Positions 63,189 to 64,000 of a DNA stretch of 64,000 bases are shown one piece after another (position 1 is the first letter of the stretch; every line of letters begins with the position of its first letter). The DNA is from Agrobacterium larrymoorei. Lineage in GTDB: Bacteria > Pseudomonadota > Alphaproteobacteria > Rhizobiales > Rhizobiaceae. The translations under genes and the position numbers were made by a program. The notes beneath the pieces were generated by a model. That model ran no database searches and was not told the origin of the DNA. It was given only the letters and a program-made list of their open reading frames with translations. The stretch is from positions 1,614,501 to 1,678,500 of the forward strand of contig NZ_JAUTBL010000001.1 in assembly GCF_030819275.1 (NCBI RefSeq), read 5' to 3'.

Positions 63189-63446
63189 ATGAACGACACC
63201 TCCACTGAGGACAACAAAGCGGTCCCGCAAACATGGTCGGCGGATCATGGCGGAGGCGTATCGCCGCCGACTTCGACCGGAACAGTCGATGAAGAGCAGG
63301 TGCACGAGCCCTCCAATGACTGGCCCGCCGCGGACGGTGTCGAGCATGATCCGGTTGAACCTGTACCATCTCCGGTGGAGGAATTCGATCCACCCAAAGG
63401 GGAAGATCGCCGCACGTTCCAGAACGGCGACACCGATCGCGGTTGA
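63189..63446 (+). CDS. Small acidic, Pro-rich protein of unknown function
   Basis: An 85-residue, very hydrophilic protein with many Asp/Glu/Pro residues, no hydrophobic core and no domain I recognise; it is probably disordered. The start at 63189 is set by GGGAGAAG upstream. The possible stress promoter suggests it is one of the small stress-induced proteins common in rhizobia; this is inference. Confidence 0.6.
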   Translation: MNDTSTEDNKAVPQTWSADHGGGVSPPTSTGTVDEEQVHEPSNDWPAADGVEHDPVEPVPSPVEEFDPPKGEDRRTFQNGDTDRG

Positions 63447-63520
63447 GGCGCCGGTCCTCTTGTAAAGAGCCTCTATATTGTGCGCTCAGTTGCGCTGCAG
63501 ATTGTGGAATCTGGAATGAC

Positions 63521-63546
63521 AAGACCGGGCTTCTATACCCGGTCTT
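63521..63546. terminator. Terminator hairpin
   Basis: AAGACCGGG (63521-63529) and CCCGGTCTT (63538-63546) form a perfect 9-bp stem with an 8-base loop, followed by TC. It separates the small acidic gene from the exonuclease gene. Confidence 0.6.
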
Positions 63547-63651
63547 TCAGTGTCGGTTACTTCAACCCTGCGGCGACAAGGAGATCGGTCTGGCAACAAT
63601 TTCGTCCGGATGGGCTGTGCCAGCTCCGCGCGTAACCGACGGGGTCAAAGC

Positions 63652-64000
63652 TTGAAAATTGCGACCTACAATGTCAATGGCGTAAACGGGCGGCTTGAGA
63701 ACCTCATCCGGTGGCTTGAAGAAAGGTCGCCTGACATTGTTTGTCTTCAGGAGCTTAAGGCTCCCCAGACCAAGTTTCCCGTCAAGGCAATAGAGGCGGC
63801 TGGCTATGGTGCTGTCTGGCTGGGGCAGAAAGCCTGGAACGGCGTGGCGATCCTGGCAAAAGATCAGGAACCGCATCTTACCAGACGGGCGCTGCCGGGC
63901 GTTAACAAGGACGATCAGAGCCGCTACATCGAAGCGATTGTCGATGGCAACCTGATCGGCTGTCTTTATGCCCCGAACGGCAATCCCTTTCCCGGACCAA
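63652..64000 (+). CDS. xthA: Exodeoxyribonuclease III, N-terminal part (partial)
   Basis: The first ~116 residues of an exonuclease III/AP endonuclease, which cuts DNA at abasic sites and trims 3' ends in base-excision repair. 'KIATYNVNGVNGR' with the metal-site Asn, 'DIVCLQELK' with the catalytic Glu, and 'WNGVAIL' are all present. The start is TTG 63652, chosen because family members begin with M-K-I-A-T-Y-N. The gene runs off the right edge before the catalytic Asp and His. Confidence 0.92.
   Translation, partial: MKIATYNVNGVNGRLENLIRWLEERSPDIVCLQELKAPQTKFPVKAIEAAGYGAVWLGQKAWNGVAILAKDQEPHLTRRALPGVNKDDQSRYIEAIVDGNLIGCLYAPNGNPFPGP

Noticed and set aside
1..64000. Insertion sequences, prophage, integrase, CRISPR arrays, tRNA or rRNA genes
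   Set aside because: None found by reading both strands: no transposase-like frames, no regular direct-repeat arrays, no cloverleaf recognised.

Overview
The window looks like a stretch of a Rhizobiaceae genome, most like Agrobacterium/Rhizobium and possibly a secondary replicon. Four things point there: a chromosomal tetR-tetA pair with tet operators, a COG3964 amidohydrolase of the kind studied from A. tumefaciens (Atu3266), a y4iL-like catalase-family protein, and a promoter of the alphaproteobacterial general-stress (EcfG) type. This is inference from gene content, with no database search. I found no rRNA, tRNA, CRISPR array, insertion sequence or phage gene.

Layout. (1) 1-2127: end of an aldo/keto reductase, a flavin reductase, a tiny membrane protein, an AAA ATPase. 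(2) 2214-9435: sugar-acid-type catabolism (GntR, enolase-superfamily dehydratase, SDR), then RpiR, MFS, GAF protein and a dipeptidase-like amidohydrolase. (3) 9633-15248: minus-strand operon glucoamylase - gnd - zwf - glucokinase, taking an alpha-glucan through glucose-6-phosphate to ribulose-5-phosphate. (4) 15502-18172: OmpR-type two-component system divergent from an exported OB-fold-like protein. (5) 18309-20246: tetR/tetA with three operator-like palindromes.

(6) 20315-43662 is a large catabolic island. One arm (minus strand, 29835 to 20315) is a Dpp/Opp-type ABC importer interleaved with three amidohydrolases. It faces a GntR regulator followed by an oxamate-amidohydrolase-like Ntn hydrolase, another amidohydrolase and an M24 hydrolase (30085-34954). 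The intergenic region carries repeated TTGCAT/TATGCAA sites. The second arm (minus strand, 43253 to 34990) is one tight operon: a free-standing Rieske protein, a Rieske-less mononuclear-iron oxygenase, a GST, an 8-oxoguanine-deaminase-like amidohydrolase, and a complete BMP-type (nucleoside/purine family) ABC importer. The split oxygenase plus GST recalls the caffeine-pathway NdmC-NdmD-NdmE assembly, but the Rieske cluster sits on its own polypeptide. I consider this the most novel system here. Several amidohydrolases in the island have changed active-site residues.

(7) 43862-53496: MFS exporter with LysR regulator, a YdeP-like molybdoprotein with a catalase-like protein behind an EcfG-type promoter, RecQ, an L,D-transpeptidase and a conserved unknown. 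(8) 53700-63009: a second peptide-type ABC importer built around a COG3964 amidohydrolase, a RidA protein, an IclR regulator and a SelA/DgaE-like PLP enzyme. (9) 63189-64000: a small acidic protein with a possible stress promoter and the start of exonuclease III.
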